Below are positions 8,929 to 18,792 of a DNA stretch of 64,000 nucleotides, piece by piece; within the stretch, counting starts at the first letter, position 1, and each line of letters starts with the position of its first letter. A program made the position numbers and the translations under genes. Under the pieces are notes generated by a model. That model made no database searches, was not told the origin of the DNA, and saw only the letters and a list, made by a program, of their open reading frames with translations. Source of the DNA: JANQOH01 sp965214495 (lineage in GTDB: Bacteria > Pseudomonadota > Alphaproteobacteria > UBA7887); NCBI GenBank assembly GCA_965214495.1, contig OZ243958.1, positions 2,604,001-2,668,000 of the forward strand, in the 5' to 3' direction.

Positions 8929-10478
8929 CACCGGTCGATCACCGCGAACAGGTCAGAATCTTCGACACCACCATGCGCGACGGCGAGCAATCGCCGGGCG
9001 CCTCGATGACTCTGGAAGAGAAACTCGAGATCGCGAAGCTCCTCGAGACGATGGGGGTGGACATCATCGAGGCCGGTTTCGCCATCGCCTCCAACGGCGA
9101 TTTCGAAGCCGTTGCCGAAGTCTCGAAGATCGTCACGGAATCCGTCGTCTGCTCGCTCGCGCGTTCGGGCCGCCAGGATATCGAGCGCGCCGCGCAGGCG
9201 CTCGAGCCCGCCAGGCGCAAGCGTATCCACACCTTCATCTCCACCAGCCCGCTGCACATGAAGCACAAGCTGGGCATGACTCCCGAGGACGTGCATCAGG
9301 CGGTGATCGACAGCGTCACGCTGGCGCGCAATTGGTGCGACGATGTCGAGTGGAGCCCGGAAGACGGCACGCGCACCGAACCGGATTTTCTCTGCCGCAC
9401 GGTGGAAAGCGCCATCAAGGCCGGCGCGCGCACGATCAACATCCCGGATACGGTGGGCTACACCGCGCCCGACGAATTCGCCGCGCTCATCGCGATGCTC
9501 CGCAACCGCGTGCCCAACATCGACAAGGCGGTGCTGTCGGTGCACTGCCACAACGATCTCGGCCTGGCGGTGGCGAACTCGCTGGCGGCGGTCAAAGCCG
9601 GAGCGAGGCAGGTCGAATGCACCGTCAACGGCCTCGGCGAGCGCGCCGGCAACGCCTCGATGGAAGAGATCGTGATGGCGATCCGCACCCGCAACGACCT
9701 GTTCCCCTATCGCACGGGCATCAAGACCGAGAACATCATGCGCGCCTCGCGCCTGGTCTCGGCCGTGACCGGTTTCGCGGTGCAGCCGAACAAGGCCGTG
9801 GTCGGCGCCAACGCCTTCGCCCACGAGGCGGGGATACACCAGGACGGGATGCTCAAACACGCCGGTACCTACGAGATCATGACTCCGGAATCGATCGGTC
9901 TGACGAAATCGACCCTGGTCATGGGCAAGCATTCGGGCCGCCATGCCTTCGGCAGCAAGCTCAGGGAGCTGGGCTACGAGCTCGGCGGCAACGCTCTCAA
10001 CGATGCGTTCCGCCGCTTCAAGGAGCTCGCGGACAAGAAGAAGGACGTCTACGACGACGACCTGATCGCACTGGTCGATGGCGCCGTGGCGCAGCGTCAC
10101 GAGCGCGTGGGGCTGGTGTCGCTGTCGGTTTATTGCGGCACCGGGATCCGCCCCCAGGCGGCGCTGTCGCTGGAGATCGACGGTGCGGTGTCGCAGACCA
10201 CGGCCGAGGGCGACGGCCCGGTCGATGCGGTGTTCAAGGCGATCGGGGCGCTGTTTCCGCACCGGGCGACGCTGCAACTGTTCCGGATCGACGCCGTTAC
10301 CGAAGGGACCGATGCGCAAGCCGAGGTTTCGGTGCGGCTGGAAGAGAACGGCCGGTCGGTGGTCGGACACGGCGCCGATACCGATACCATGGTCGCGAGT
10401 GCGCGCGCCTATCTGGTGGCGCTGAACAAACTGCTGGTGAAACGCGAGAAAACGGCGCCGGCGGCGCTGTCGGCTTAG
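8925..10478 (+). CDS. leuA: 2-isopropylmalate synthase
   Basis: First committed enzyme of leucine biosynthesis: condenses acetyl-CoA with 2-oxoisovalerate. It is 517 aa, the normal length for the LeuA type 1 family. The catalytic TIM barrel begins with IFDTTMRDGEQSPGASMTLE (residues 11-30) and contains LSVHCHNDLGLAVANSLAAV with metal-binding histidines and GANAFAHEAGIHQDGMLKH. The C-terminal part (from about residue 390) is the leucine-sensing regulatory domain. ATG at 8925 follows AGGAG at 8911-8915. The gene ends 49 bases before mreB, so read-through into the cell-shape operon is possible. Confidence 0.96.
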   Translation: MTPVDHREQVRIFDTTMRDGEQSPGASMTLEEKLEIAKLLETMGVDIIEAGFAIASNGDFEAVAEVSKIVTESVVCSLARSGRQDIERAAQALEPARRKRIHTFISTSPLHMKHKLGMTPEDVHQAVIDSVTLARNWCDDVEWSPEDGTRTEPDFLCRTVESAIKAGARTINIPDTVGYTAPDEFAALIAMLRNRVPNIDKAVLSVHCHNDLGLAVANSLAAVKAGARQVECTVNGLGERAGNASMEEIVMAIRTRNDLFPYRTGIKTENIMRASRLVSAVTGFAVQPNKAVVGANAFAHEAGIHQDGMLKHAGTYEIMTPESIGLTKSTLVMGKHSGRHAFGSKLRELGYELGGNALNDAFRRFKELADKKKDVYDDDLIALVDGAVAQRHERVGLVSLSVYCGTGIRPQAALSLEIDGAVSQTTAEGDGPVDAVFKAIGALFPHRATLQLFRIDAVTEGTDAQAEVSVRLEENGRSVVGHGADTDTMVASARAYLVALNKLLVKREKTAPAALSA

Positions 10479-10527
10479 GCACGGGCCGCGGCGCGGCGAG
10501 CGGGCGAGGGAGATCGGAGACCGGAGA

Positions 10528-11568
10528 ATGTTTCAACGAATCCTGGGCATGTTGTCTGCCGACATGGCGATCGATCTCGGGACCGCCAACACGCTGGTGT
10601 ATGTCGCGAACCGCGGCATCGTGCTCAACGAGCCCTCGGTGGTGGCGATCATCGACCAGCGCGGCCGCAAGCAGGTGCTCGCTGTGGGCCAGGAAGCCAA
10701 GGAAATGGTCGGGCGCACGCCCGGCAACATCGAGGCGATCCGGCCCTTGCGCGACGGCGTCATCGCCGAGTTCGAGATCGCGGAAGAGATGATCAAGCAC
10801 TTCATCAGGAAGGTGCACAATCGCCGCGGCTTCGCGCATCCGCTGATCATCGTGTGCGTCCCCACCGGCTCGACGGCGGTCGAGCAGCGGGCGATTCAGG
10901 AATCGGCTGAAAGCGCCGGCGCGCGCCGTGTCTTTCTCATCGAGGAGCCGATGGCGGCCGCGATCGGTGCCGGCCTGCCCGTCACCGACCCCACCGGTTC
11001 ACTTGTCGTCGATATCGGCGGCGGCACCACCGAAGTTGCGGTGCTGTCGCTCGGCGGCATCGTTTACGCGAAATCGACGCGCACGGGCGGCAACCGGATG
11101 GACGAAGCGATCGCCGCCTATATCCGCAAGAATCACAACCTGCTCGTCGGCGAAGCCTCGGCGGAGAAGATCAAACTCACGATCGGCAGCGCGGCGCCCC
11201 CCGAGGACGGCGACGGCAGATTGATGGAGATCAAGGGTCGCGACATGATGAGCGGCGCGCCCAAGGAAATCGTCATCAGTGAGCGCCACATCGCGGAAAG
11301 CCTGTCCGAGCCGGTCAGCGTCATCATCGAGACCGTCAGGGAAGCGCTGATGAACACGCCGCCCGAACTGGCCGCCGACATTGTCGACAAGGGCATCATG
11401 CTCACCGGTGGCGGGGGGATGCTGCACAAGCTGGACTCGGTGTTGCGCGGGGCGACCGGCCTTCCGGTATCGCTCGCCGAGGAAGCCCTGACCTGCGTGG
11501 CCCTGGGCACCGGCCGCGCACTGGAGGAAATGCGCACCCTGAAGCATGTGCTCCACAGCGCATACTGA
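10528..11568 (+). CDS. mreB: Rod shape-determining actin homologue MreB
   Basis: Cytoplasmic actin-like ATPase that polymerises under the inner membrane and directs lateral wall synthesis. At 346 aa it has the family length. Nucleotide-binding motifs are MAIDLGTANTLVYV near the N-terminus (phosphate 1), LVVDIGGGTTEVAVLSLGGI (phosphate 2) and IMLTGGGGMLHKLD (adenosine). The N-terminal MFQRILGMLSADMAIDLGTA resembles the amphipathic membrane-binding end. It opens the mreB-mreC-mreD-mrdA-rodA operon, all on the same strand with gaps of 74 bases or less. Confidence 0.97.
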   Translation: MFQRILGMLSADMAIDLGTANTLVYVANRGIVLNEPSVVAIIDQRGRKQVLAVGQEAKEMVGRTPGNIEAIRPLRDGVIAEFEIAEEMIKHFIRKVHNRRGFAHPLIIVCVPTGSTAVEQRAIQESAESAGARRVFLIEEPMAAAIGAGLPVTDPTGSLVVDIGGGTTEVAVLSLGGIVYAKSTRTGGNRMDEAIAAYIRKNHNLLVGEASAEKIKLTIGSAAPPEDGDGRLMEIKGRDMMSGAPKEIVISERHIAESLSEPVSVIIETVREALMNTPPELAADIVDKGIMLTGGGGMLHKLDSVLRGATGLPVSLAEEALTCVALGTGRALEEMRTLKHVLHSAY

Positions 11569-11642
11569 GGCGAACGCCATACCGGCCGGGCGATGACGCC
11601 GCGTCGTTCGCCGCAATTCTTCGGCGCGGCGGGAGCGTCGCC

Positions 11643-12548
11643 GTGAGACGGCTGCCGGGACGCCTGGTGCAGGCGGCGGTGCCGATCCGCAGCCTGCTCC
11701 ACCGTTCCCACCTGTTTCTCCTGGTCGCCGTCGCCGCGACCCTGATGATTGCCGACAGAACCGACATGGAGGCGGCGCGCACCCTGCGAGCGACGATTGC
11801 CGACGGCGCGGCGCCGATCCTCGATGCCCTGTCGCGACCGATCGAAAGCGTGAAAGACCTGCTGGCCGAGGTCGACGGCCTGATGAACCTGCGCGCCGAG
11901 AATGCCGAATTGCTCAGGACGGTCGAGCTTCAGCACCACTATCGGGACGAGAATCGTCGACTCGAACAAGAGAACGCCGCGCTCAAGGGCCTGTTGGGAT
12001 TGGCGAGGGAAGCGCCGCCGACCTTCGTCACCGGCCGTGTCGTCGCCGATTCGGGAAGCCCCTACGTGCGAACCCTGCTGGTGAACGCCGGCGGCCGCGA
12101 CGGGGTTTCCGTCAACCAGGCGGCAATGGCCGACCGCGGACTGGTCGGCCGGGTCGTCGATGTCGGCCGTCGCGCCTCGCGGATTCTGTTGCTGACCGAT
12201 TCGAATTCGCGCATCCCGGTGATGCTCGAACGCACCGGCGCACGCGCCGTTCTGGCAGGCGACAACGGCGACCTGCCGCGGCTCGTTCACTTCTCCGCCG
12301 ACGAGAGTATGGAGCCCGGCGATCGTGTCGTGACGTCGGGCCACGGCCGCGTGTTTCCGCCCGGCCTGCCCGTCGGTATCGTCGTCGAGGGGCCGGCGGA
12401 CGGCGGGCGGGTTCGTCCGGCGGTCGATCTCGGACGGGTTGGTTATGCGCGGCTGCTGGCCTGGACACCACCCGCTTTCGAACCGCTTCCCGAGCCGGGC
12501 GGCAACGAAATCGCGGCGGCGTCCACGCTCCGTTTCAGCATGCCCTGA
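11643..12548 (+). CDS. mreC: Rod shape-determining protein MreC
   Basis: Inner-membrane protein with a large periplasmic domain that links MreB to the elongation transpeptidase PBP2. It is 301 aa: one transmembrane helix (LFLLVAVAATLMIA, about residues 22-36), a coiled coil (LRAENAELLRTVELQHHYRD onward, about residues 83-115) and the beta-rich MreC domain with VNQAAMADRGLVGRVVDVGR. The GTG start at 11643 is the best in-frame start; mreB ends 74 bases upstream. Position between mreB and mreD matches the standard operon. Confidence 0.93.
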   Translation: MRRLPGRLVQAAVPIRSLLHRSHLFLLVAVAATLMIADRTDMEAARTLRATIADGAAPILDALSRPIESVKDLLAEVDGLMNLRAENAELLRTVELQHHYRDENRRLEQENAALKGLLGLAREAPPTFVTGRVVADSGSPYVRTLLVNAGGRDGVSVNQAAMADRGLVGRVVDVGRRASRILLLTDSNSRIPVMLERTGARAVLAGDNGDLPRLVHFSADESMEPGDRVVTSGHGRVFPPGLPVGIVVEGPADGGRVRPAVDLGRVGYARLLAWTPPAFEPLPEPGGNEIAAASTLRFSMP

Positions 12549-12550
12549 TC

Positions 12551-13081
12551 ATGGACGAGGCTATCTGGCGGCGCTTCGAAACGGCATTGCGGATGGCGGT
12601 TCCGGTCGCCCTGACCGCGGCGCTCACCCTGGTTTGCTCCATGCCGGTCGGGCCGGCCAATCTCGGTCCGGTGATGCCTTTTCTGCCGGCCATCGCGGTT
12701 TTCCACTGGACGGTGTGGCGCCCCAACCTGATGCCGCGCGGCGCGGTGTTCGCGATCGGTCTGCTTCACGACGGTCTGACCGGCGCGCCGCTGGGAATGA
12801 GCGCGATCGCCCTGCTGGGTCTGCAATGGGTCGTCGGGCGCCGCCGCCGGTTTTTCGCCGGTCGAACGATGCCCGTCGCATGGTCCGGATTCGCCCTGCT
12901 GGCGATGCTGGCGACAGGCTTCTGCTGGCTCGCCGCGTCGCTCTACTATCTTGAGCCCATGCCGGTTGCGGCGGTGGGGCCGCAATTGTGCCTCACCGTC
13001 GCCTGCTACCCGTTTCTCGCCTGGCCGTTTGCGGCGCTGCAACGCGAGCTATTGAACCCGATGGTCGCGCCGCCGCGATGA
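12551..13081 (+). CDS. mreD: Rod shape-determining protein MreD
   Basis: Small polytopic inner-membrane protein of the elongasome, 176 aa. It has about five hydrophobic segments, for example VALTAALTLVCSMPVG and FALLAMLATGFCWLAASLYY, and the family-like GLLHDGLTGAPLGMSAIALL. The sequence is poorly conserved in this family, so the call leans on topology and position: it starts two bases after mreC and its stop overlaps the mrdA start (ATGA, 13078-13081). Confidence 0.9.
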   Translation: MDEAIWRRFETALRMAVPVALTAALTLVCSMPVGPANLGPVMPFLPAIAVFHWTVWRPNLMPRGAVFAIGLLHDGLTGAPLGMSAIALLGLQWVVGRRRRFFAGRTMPVAWSGFALLAMLATGFCWLAASLYYLEPMPVAAVGPQLCLTVACYPFLAWPFAALQRELLNPMVAPPR

Positions 13082-14937
13082 ACGAGGGCGCGACGAAGCG
13101 GCGCAAGGTATTTACGCGGCGGGCGGCGATCCTCGCCGCGGGAATGCTGGGGTTGACCGGTTGGCTCGGCGCCCGCCTGTATCGGCTGCAAGTCATCGAC
13201 GCCGAGAAGTATCGCCTGCTCTCGGACGACAACCGCATCAGCCCGCGACTGCTGGCGCCGGCGCGCGGGCGCATCGTGGATCGCGACGGCGTTCCGCTGG
13301 CGCTGAACGAACCGAATTATTGCCTGATCATGGTGCCCGAAGCCGCGGGCGACGTTGCCGAGGCACTCGACCGGCTCTCGGCTTACGTGGCGCTCGACAC
13401 CGGAGAGCGCGAACGCATCGCGCGCGAGGCCGCGACACTGCCGCCATTCATGCCCGTGCTGATCAGCGAACATCTCACCTGGTTGCAGCTAGCGGCGATC
13501 GAGGTCAATGCGCCCTATCTGCCGGGCGTGTCGATCGAGACGCGGCAGCGGCGATTCTATCCGCATGGTGCGGCGTTGGCTCATGTCCTGGGGTATGTCG
13601 GGGCCGTCTCGGAAGAAGAGCGCACCGGCGACCGGCTGCTCGAACTGCCGGGTTTCCCGATCGGGAAGAATGGAATCGAGAAAATCCATGACGTCGCGCT
13701 TCGTGGCAACGCCGGCGCCCGGCAGGTGGAGGTCAACGCGCACGGAAGGGAGATCCGGGAATTGTGGCGGCGCGAAGGCGCCTCGGGCCGCGATGTCGCC
13801 CTGAGCGTCGATCTCGGCTTGCAGAAGTTCGCGATAGAACGCCTTGGCGAGGAAAGCGCCGCCGCCGTGGTGATCGACGTCGGGACCGGCGGCGTGCTGG
13901 CCCTCGCATCGTCCCCGGCATTCGACCCCAATATCTTCAGCCACGGCCTGAGCCGCGACGAATGGCGCACATTGGTGGAGGATCCTCGCGCGCCGCTGCG
14001 CAACAAGGCTGTCGCCGGCCAATATCCGCCGGGTTCGACCTTCAAACCGGTAGTGGCGTTGGCCGCGCTCGAGGCCGGAGCGGTCGATCCGGAAGAGACG
14101 GTGTTCTGCCCGGGACACAGAAGGCTCGGCGATCGGCGGTTTCATTGCTGGAAACGCGGTGGCCACGGCAAGGTCGCCATGCGCGAAGCCATCGCTCGAA
14201 GCTGCGACGTGTATTTCTACGACGTGGCGTTGAGGGTCGGAATCGAGCGCATCGCGGCGATGGCCCACCGCCTGGGTTTCGGCGAACCCCTCGGCCTGGA
14301 CCTGCCGAACGAGGCGCCGGGGTTGATTCCGACGCCGGCGTGGAAGCAGGCGGTTCGCGGCGAGCCGTGGCAGAAGGGCGAAACGCTGGGAGTCGGGATC
14401 GGCCAGAGTTTCGTTCTCGCGACGCCGTTGCAATTGGCGGTCATGACGGCGCGCCTGGCGAATGGAAAGAGCGCCGTGACGCCGCACGTAACGCGCAGTC
14501 CGCACAACCCCGGCTTCGCGAAAAGGGACGAAACACCGCCCGCGCTCGGCGTTTCGGCGGCAGCGCTCGCAATCGTGCGCGACGGGATGGACAAGGCGGT
14601 CAACGCCCGGCGCGGCACCGCCTTCGACGCGCGTATCGAGGAGCAGGACATGGCGCTGGCCGGCAAGACCGGAACCAGCCAGGTGCGCCGCATTACCGCG
14701 GCCGAACGCACAGCGGGCATGCTCAAGGATGCGGATCGACCGTGGAAGCACCGCGATCACAAGCTGTTCGTCGGTTACGCGCCGCGCGACGCCCCGCGCT
14801 TCGCCGTTTCGGTGGTGGTCGAGCATGGCGGGGATTCCGTGCCTGCCACGCCCCTCGCACGCGACATTCTGATGGAGGCGCAGCGCCGTATCCCGCTTCC
14901 GGCGCTCACGGCATCGCGGCCGGGAGACGAGGCCTGA
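13078..14937 (+). CDS. mrdA: Penicillin-binding protein 2, elongation-specific transpeptidase
   Basis: Class B PBP that cross-links peptidoglycan during cell elongation; anchored in the inner membrane with its active domain in the periplasm. It is 619 aa. After a short cytoplasmic tail there is one membrane segment (AAILAAGMLGLTGWLG, about 16-31), then the dimerisation domain with PARGRIVDRDGVPLALNEPN. The transpeptidase domain has SxxK at Ser320-Lys323 (PPGSTFKPV), SxN-type SCD in ARSCDVYFYD, and KTG in LAGKTGTSQ. The start overlaps the mreD stop and rodA follows 3 bases after the stop. Confidence 0.96.
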   Translation: MNEGATKRRKVFTRRAAILAAGMLGLTGWLGARLYRLQVIDAEKYRLLSDDNRISPRLLAPARGRIVDRDGVPLALNEPNYCLIMVPEAAGDVAEALDRLSAYVALDTGERERIAREAATLPPFMPVLISEHLTWLQLAAIEVNAPYLPGVSIETRQRRFYPHGAALAHVLGYVGAVSEEERTGDRLLELPGFPIGKNGIEKIHDVALRGNAGARQVEVNAHGREIRELWRREGASGRDVALSVDLGLQKFAIERLGEESAAAVVIDVGTGGVLALASSPAFDPNIFSHGLSRDEWRTLVEDPRAPLRNKAVAGQYPPGSTFKPVVALAALEAGAVDPEETVFCPGHRRLGDRRFHCWKRGGHGKVAMREAIARSCDVYFYDVALRVGIERIAAMAHRLGFGEPLGLDLPNEAPGLIPTPAWKQAVRGEPWQKGETLGVGIGQSFVLATPLQLAVMTARLANGKSAVTPHVTRSPHNPGFAKRDETPPALGVSAAALAIVRDGMDKAVNARRGTAFDARIEEQDMALAGKTGTSQVRRITAAERTAGMLKDADRPWKHRDHKLFVGYAPRDAPRFAVSVVVEHGGDSVPATPLARDILMEAQRRIPLPALTASRPGDEA

Positions 14938-14940
14938 GCC

Positions 14941-16098
14941 ATGGCCCGGGAGAGTAATCTGCGGCGCCGGGAGCGGACGCTGTGGGAACGCGCCGGCGAG
15001 ATCGATTGGGTGCTGGTAGCCGTGGTGACGGCGATCGCCTGTTTCGGAATCGCGATGCTCTATTCCGCGGGTGGCGAGTCGGTCGATTCGTGGACCGGGA
15101 ACCAGGCGATCCGCTTCGCCGCCTGTATGGCGATCATGCTCGCTGTCGCGGTGATCGACCTCCGCTTCTGGATGCGCCATGCCTACGCGATTTACGGCGT
15201 GGTGCTGGGACTGTTGATCGCGGTCGAGGCGATGGGCATCGTCGGTATGGGCGCGCGGCGATGGATCGACCTCGGACTGTTTCAGCTTCAGCCGTCGGAA
15301 CCCATGAAGGTGGCGCTGGTGCTGGCTCTGGCGCGCTATTTTCATTGCCTGACTCATGAGGAGACGGGTCGCGCAGCGCTGCTCGTCCCACCGCTCGCGA
15401 TGGTGGCGATGCCCGCCGCTCTGATGCTCGGGCAGCCCGATCTGGGTACCGCGACGATGCTTGTCGTCGGCGCCGCCGCGCTGACCTTCGCCGCCGGTGT
15501 GCGCTGGTGGAAGTTCGCGCTGGCCGGCGTGGCCACAGCCGCCGCGGCGCCGGTCGTGTGGAGCCAGCTCTATGAGTATCAGCGCCTCAGGGTCATGACG
15601 TTCATCAACCAGGCGGGCGACCTCCAGGGCGCCGGTTATCAGATCCATCAGGCCAAGACAGCGCTGGCCTCGGGCGGCTTGTTCGGCAGGGGGTTCGGCG
15701 ACGGCACACAGAGCCATTTGGGCTTCCTGCCGGAGCACCGGACCGATTTCATTTTCACCATGCTCGGCGAAGAGCTCGGTTTTCTGGGCGCGGGCGGTCT
15801 GTTGCTCCTCTATTTGCTGCTCTTCGCCTACGGTGTCGCGATCGCTTTGCGGGCGCGCAGCCAGTTCGGCCGCCTGCTGGCAGTGGGCGCGACGATGACG
15901 CTGTTCCTCTACGTTTTCATCAACGTCGCCATGGTGACCGGCCTGGTCCCCGTCGTCGGCGTGCCGCTGCCGCTGGTCTCATACGGCGGGTCGGCGATGC
16001 TGACGGCGATGTGGGCCATCGGCCTCATCATGTCGGTGTCGGTTCACCGCGACGTCGCCATCGGGCGCAACGCCGACTCCGGCGCGAACGCGCACTGA
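14941..16098 (+). CDS. rodA: RodA, SEDS-family peptidoglycan polymerase
   Basis: Polytopic inner-membrane glycosyltransferase that polymerises lipid II during elongation, partnered with PBP2. It is 385 aa with about ten hydrophobic segments. SEDS signatures include GARRWIDLGLFQLQPSEPMK, then AKTALASGGLFGRGFGDGTQ, and HRTDFIFTMLGEELGFLGAG with the conserved acidic region. VPLPLVSYGGSAMLTAMWAI is the C-terminal family motif. It is the last gene of the rod-shape operon; a 19-base gap separates it from the next, unrelated gene. Confidence 0.96.
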   Translation: MARESNLRRRERTLWERAGEIDWVLVAVVTAIACFGIAMLYSAGGESVDSWTGNQAIRFAACMAIMLAVAVIDLRFWMRHAYAIYGVVLGLLIAVEAMGIVGMGARRWIDLGLFQLQPSEPMKVALVLALARYFHCLTHEETGRAALLVPPLAMVAMPAALMLGQPDLGTATMLVVGAAALTFAAGVRWWKFALAGVATAAAAPVVWSQLYEYQRLRVMTFINQAGDLQGAGYQIHQAKTALASGGLFGRGFGDGTQSHLGFLPEHRTDFIFTMLGEELGFLGAGGLLLLYLLLFAYGVAIALRARSQFGRLLAVGATMTLFLYVFINVAMVTGLVPVVGVPLPLVSYGGSAMLTAMWAIGLIMSVSVHRDVAIGRNADSGANAH

Positions 16099-16117
16099 CC
16101 GGCGCAGGCGGACCGGG

Positions 16118-17614
16118 ATGGAACCGGGGAAGCGCCCCGACGTGGCCGTCGTCGGCGCGGGAAACGCGGCGATGTGCGCGGCGCTGGCGGCGCGGGAGCG
16201 CGGCGCGTCGGTGCTCGTGCTGGAGCGCGCTCCTGAGGATTTGCGCGGCGGCAATACGCGATTCACCGCCGGCGCCATGAGGGTGGTTTACGACGGTGCG
16301 GACGACATCCTCCAACTCGCGCCCGATCTCGGAGCGGAAGAGCGCGCAACCACCGATTTCGGGCGCTATCCGGCGGAGCGGTTCTTCGACGATATGGCGC
16401 GGGTCACCGAATATCGCGCCAACCCGGACCTCGTGGAAGTGCTCGTTCACCGGAGCCGGCCGACGCTCTCGTGGATGCGTGGCAAGGGTATTCGCTTCAT
16501 GCCGATGTATGGCCGCCAAGCGTTCAGGATAGACGGGCGCCACCGCTTCTGGGGCGGACTCACGCTGGAGGCCTGGGGCGGTGGCCCCGGCCTCGTGGCG
16601 GCCGAATTCGCCGCCGCCGACCGCGCCGGAATTACCGTCCGCTACGGCGCCCGCGCCACCGGTGTGACGATGGACGGGCCGCGCGTGACCGGCTTGCGCG
16701 TGCGAACGGCGGGGCAGACCGAGACGGTGGCCGCAGGCGCCGTAGTGCTTGCCGCGGGCGGCTTCCAGGCCAACGCCGAATGGCGTGCGCGCTATCTCGG
16801 ACCGGGTTGGGATCTCGCCAAAGTGCGCGGCAGCCGCTTCAACACCGGCGACGGGATTCGCATGGCGCTCGCCGCCGGCGCGCGCCCCGCGGGCCACTGG
16901 TCGAGCTGCCACGCCGTCGGCTGGGACCGCAACGCGCCGCCGTTCGGCGACCTTGCCGTCGGCGACGGGTTTCAGAAGCACAGCTACCCGTTCGGCATCA
17001 TGGTCAATGCGCGCGGCGAACGCTTCTGCGATGAAGGAGCGGATTTCCGCAACTACACCTACGCGAAATACGGCCGCACCGTGCTCGAACAACCGGGACA
17101 GTTCGCCTGGCAGATCTTCGACGCCAGGGTGGACCGCCTGTTGCGCGACGAATACCGGATTCGCCAGGTCACCCGCGCCGAAGCCGATACGCTGGAAGCG
17201 CTGGCGGCCAGGCTCGACGGCGTCGACAGCGTCCGGTTCCTGGAAACCGTTCGCGCCTTCAACCGCGCGGTGCGGCGCGACATACCGTTCGATCCGACGG
17301 TCAAGGACGGCCGCAGCGCCGACGGCCTGCCGGTGCCGAAGAGCAACTGGGCCAACCCGCTCGATACGCCTCCATACAAGGCGTTCGCGGTCACCTGCGG
17401 GATTACCTTCACCTTCGGCGGCGTGGCTATCGACACCTCCGGCCGGGTTCTCGACACCGAAGACGCGGCGATTCCGGGACTATACGCCGCGGGCGAGATG
17501 GTCGGCGAACTGTTCTATTTCAACTATCCCGGCGGAGCAGGTCTTACTGCCGGCGCGGTATTCGGTCGCATCGCCGGCCAGGAGGCGGCCGATTTCGTCG
17601 CGAAGGAGACATGA
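16118..17614 (+). CDS. FAD-dependent dehydrogenase, TcuA/fumarate reductase flavoprotein-like
   Basis: Predicted cytoplasmic flavoprotein of 498 aa of the succinate dehydrogenase/fumarate reductase flavoprotein superfamily, closest in style to the tricarballylate dehydrogenase TcuA. The FAD-binding motif VAVVGAGNAAMCAALAARER is at residues 9-28, then GGNTRFTAGAMR. The capping and C-terminal parts include GVAIDTSGRVLDTEDAAIPG and a second FAD segment, YPGGAGLTAGAVFGRIAGQE. It overlaps the next gene by ATGA, and the pair may form a small catabolic unit. No TcuB partner or tricarballylate transporter is next to it, so the substrate is open. Confidence 0.82.
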   Translation: MEPGKRPDVAVVGAGNAAMCAALAARERGASVLVLERAPEDLRGGNTRFTAGAMRVVYDGADDILQLAPDLGAEERATTDFGRYPAERFFDDMARVTEYRANPDLVEVLVHRSRPTLSWMRGKGIRFMPMYGRQAFRIDGRHRFWGGLTLEAWGGGPGLVAAEFAAADRAGITVRYGARATGVTMDGPRVTGLRVRTAGQTETVAAGAVVLAAGGFQANAEWRARYLGPGWDLAKVRGSRFNTGDGIRMALAAGARPAGHWSSCHAVGWDRNAPPFGDLAVGDGFQKHSYPFGIMVNARGERFCDEGADFRNYTYAKYGRTVLEQPGQFAWQIFDARVDRLLRDEYRIRQVTRAEADTLEALAARLDGVDSVRFLETVRAFNRAVRRDIPFDPTVKDGRSADGLPVPKSNWANPLDTPPYKAFAVTCGITFTFGGVAIDTSGRVLDTEDAAIPGLYAAGEMVGELFYFNYPGGAGLTAGAVFGRIAGQEAADFVAKET

Positions 17615-18519
17615 CCCGCGCGATCGACCGTCTCGGTTTCATCGGGCTCGGCACGATGGGCGAACCCATGTGCCGCAATCTGGCGCGCAAGGCCGACCGC
17701 CCGGTGATCGCATACGATCTGAATTCTGAACCTCTACGGCGACTCGAGAGCGACGGCGTTGCGGCGGCGGAATCCGTCGCCGAGGTCGGCGCGGCCGCCG
17801 ATCTGATCTTCCTGTCGCTGCCGGGCGGTACCGAGGTCGAGGCGGTGTCGGTCGGCGCGGGCGGCCTGCTGGAAACCGCGCGCGCCGGGCGGATCGTCGC
17901 CGATTGCTCGACCGCGCCGATGGCGCTGGCTCGGCGCCTGGCGACACGCTTCGCGGCAGCGGGCTCGACGTTCATCGACGCGCCGGTCGCGCGCACGCGC
18001 GCCGCGGCGCACGCCGGCACGCTGCTTGCCATGGTCGGCGGCGCGCCTGCCGACTACGAGCGGGTCAGGCCCTTCCTCGCCTGCTTCGCAACCGACATCC
18101 GCCATTGCGGCGGCGTGGGTGCCGGGCAGGCGGTCAAGATCCTGAACAACATGGTGTTGTTCCAGACCGTCAACGCGCTGGCGGAAGCGCTGACGGCGGC
18201 TCGTCGCCTCGGAATCGACGGCGAGACCCTGTTCGGCGCCTTGACCCAGGGTTCGGCGGACAGTTTCGCGCTCCGCAATCACGGCATGAAGGCGCTGCTG
18301 CCCGGCGATTTCCCTGCGCGCGCGCATTCCTGCCTCCAGGCGCTCAAGGACCTGGATTGCGCTCTCGAACTCGGCCGTGACGCAGGGGTGAGACTGCGCG
18401 GCGCCGAGACGGTTCGCCGCCGCCTCGAGCGCGCGATCGCGGACGGGCGCGGCGCGGATTACTACCCGGCGCTGATCGACGCCATCAAGCCAATTGACGC
18501 CGGCGACGGCGCGCAATAG
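17611..18519 (+). CDS. NAD(P)-dependent beta-hydroxyacid dehydrogenase (HIBADH family)
   Basis: Soluble oxidoreductase of 302 aa of the 3-hydroxyisobutyrate / tartronate-semialdehyde reductase family. The dinucleotide-binding motif is GFIGLGTMGEPMCRNLARKA (residues 9-28). The substrate-binding DCSTAPMALARRLATRFAAA and GAGQAVKILNNMVLFQTVNA, with the catalytic lysine (VKILNN), follow in the expected order. Start overlaps the upstream flavoprotein stop (17611-17614). With that neighbour it probably acts on a small hydroxy or carboxylic acid; the substrate is not deducible. Confidence 0.87.
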   Translation: MTRAIDRLGFIGLGTMGEPMCRNLARKADRPVIAYDLNSEPLRRLESDGVAAAESVAEVGAAADLIFLSLPGGTEVEAVSVGAGGLLETARAGRIVADCSTAPMALARRLATRFAAAGSTFIDAPVARTRAAAHAGTLLAMVGGAPADYERVRPFLACFATDIRHCGGVGAGQAVKILNNMVLFQTVNALAEALTAARRLGIDGETLFGALTQGSADSFALRNHGMKALLPGDFPARAHSCLQALKDLDCALELGRDAGVRLRGAETVRRRLERAIADGRGADYYPALIDAIKPIDAGDGAQ

Positions 18520-18792
18520 CGGTGCAGGTTCGACCCCGCGCCGGGCTTCTGACGTTTCCGGTCCCTGCGTGCGAAGCCGTCCACACCCGGCGGAAGTGCG
18601 GAAGTGCAGGCCTGGAACAGGTCCCGGCATGACGTTGGGGCGACGTCAGCGAGCACGGCGTTGAACGGAACGGTATGACGTTCGGGGGAGCGGGCGTGGC
18701 GGTTGGGGGACGCCGGCGGTTGCGGCGGCGTGGGTTCATGGTAGTGTCGCGACTCGCCGACCGGGAAGCAGGGCATTCTGGGGGAACGAAGC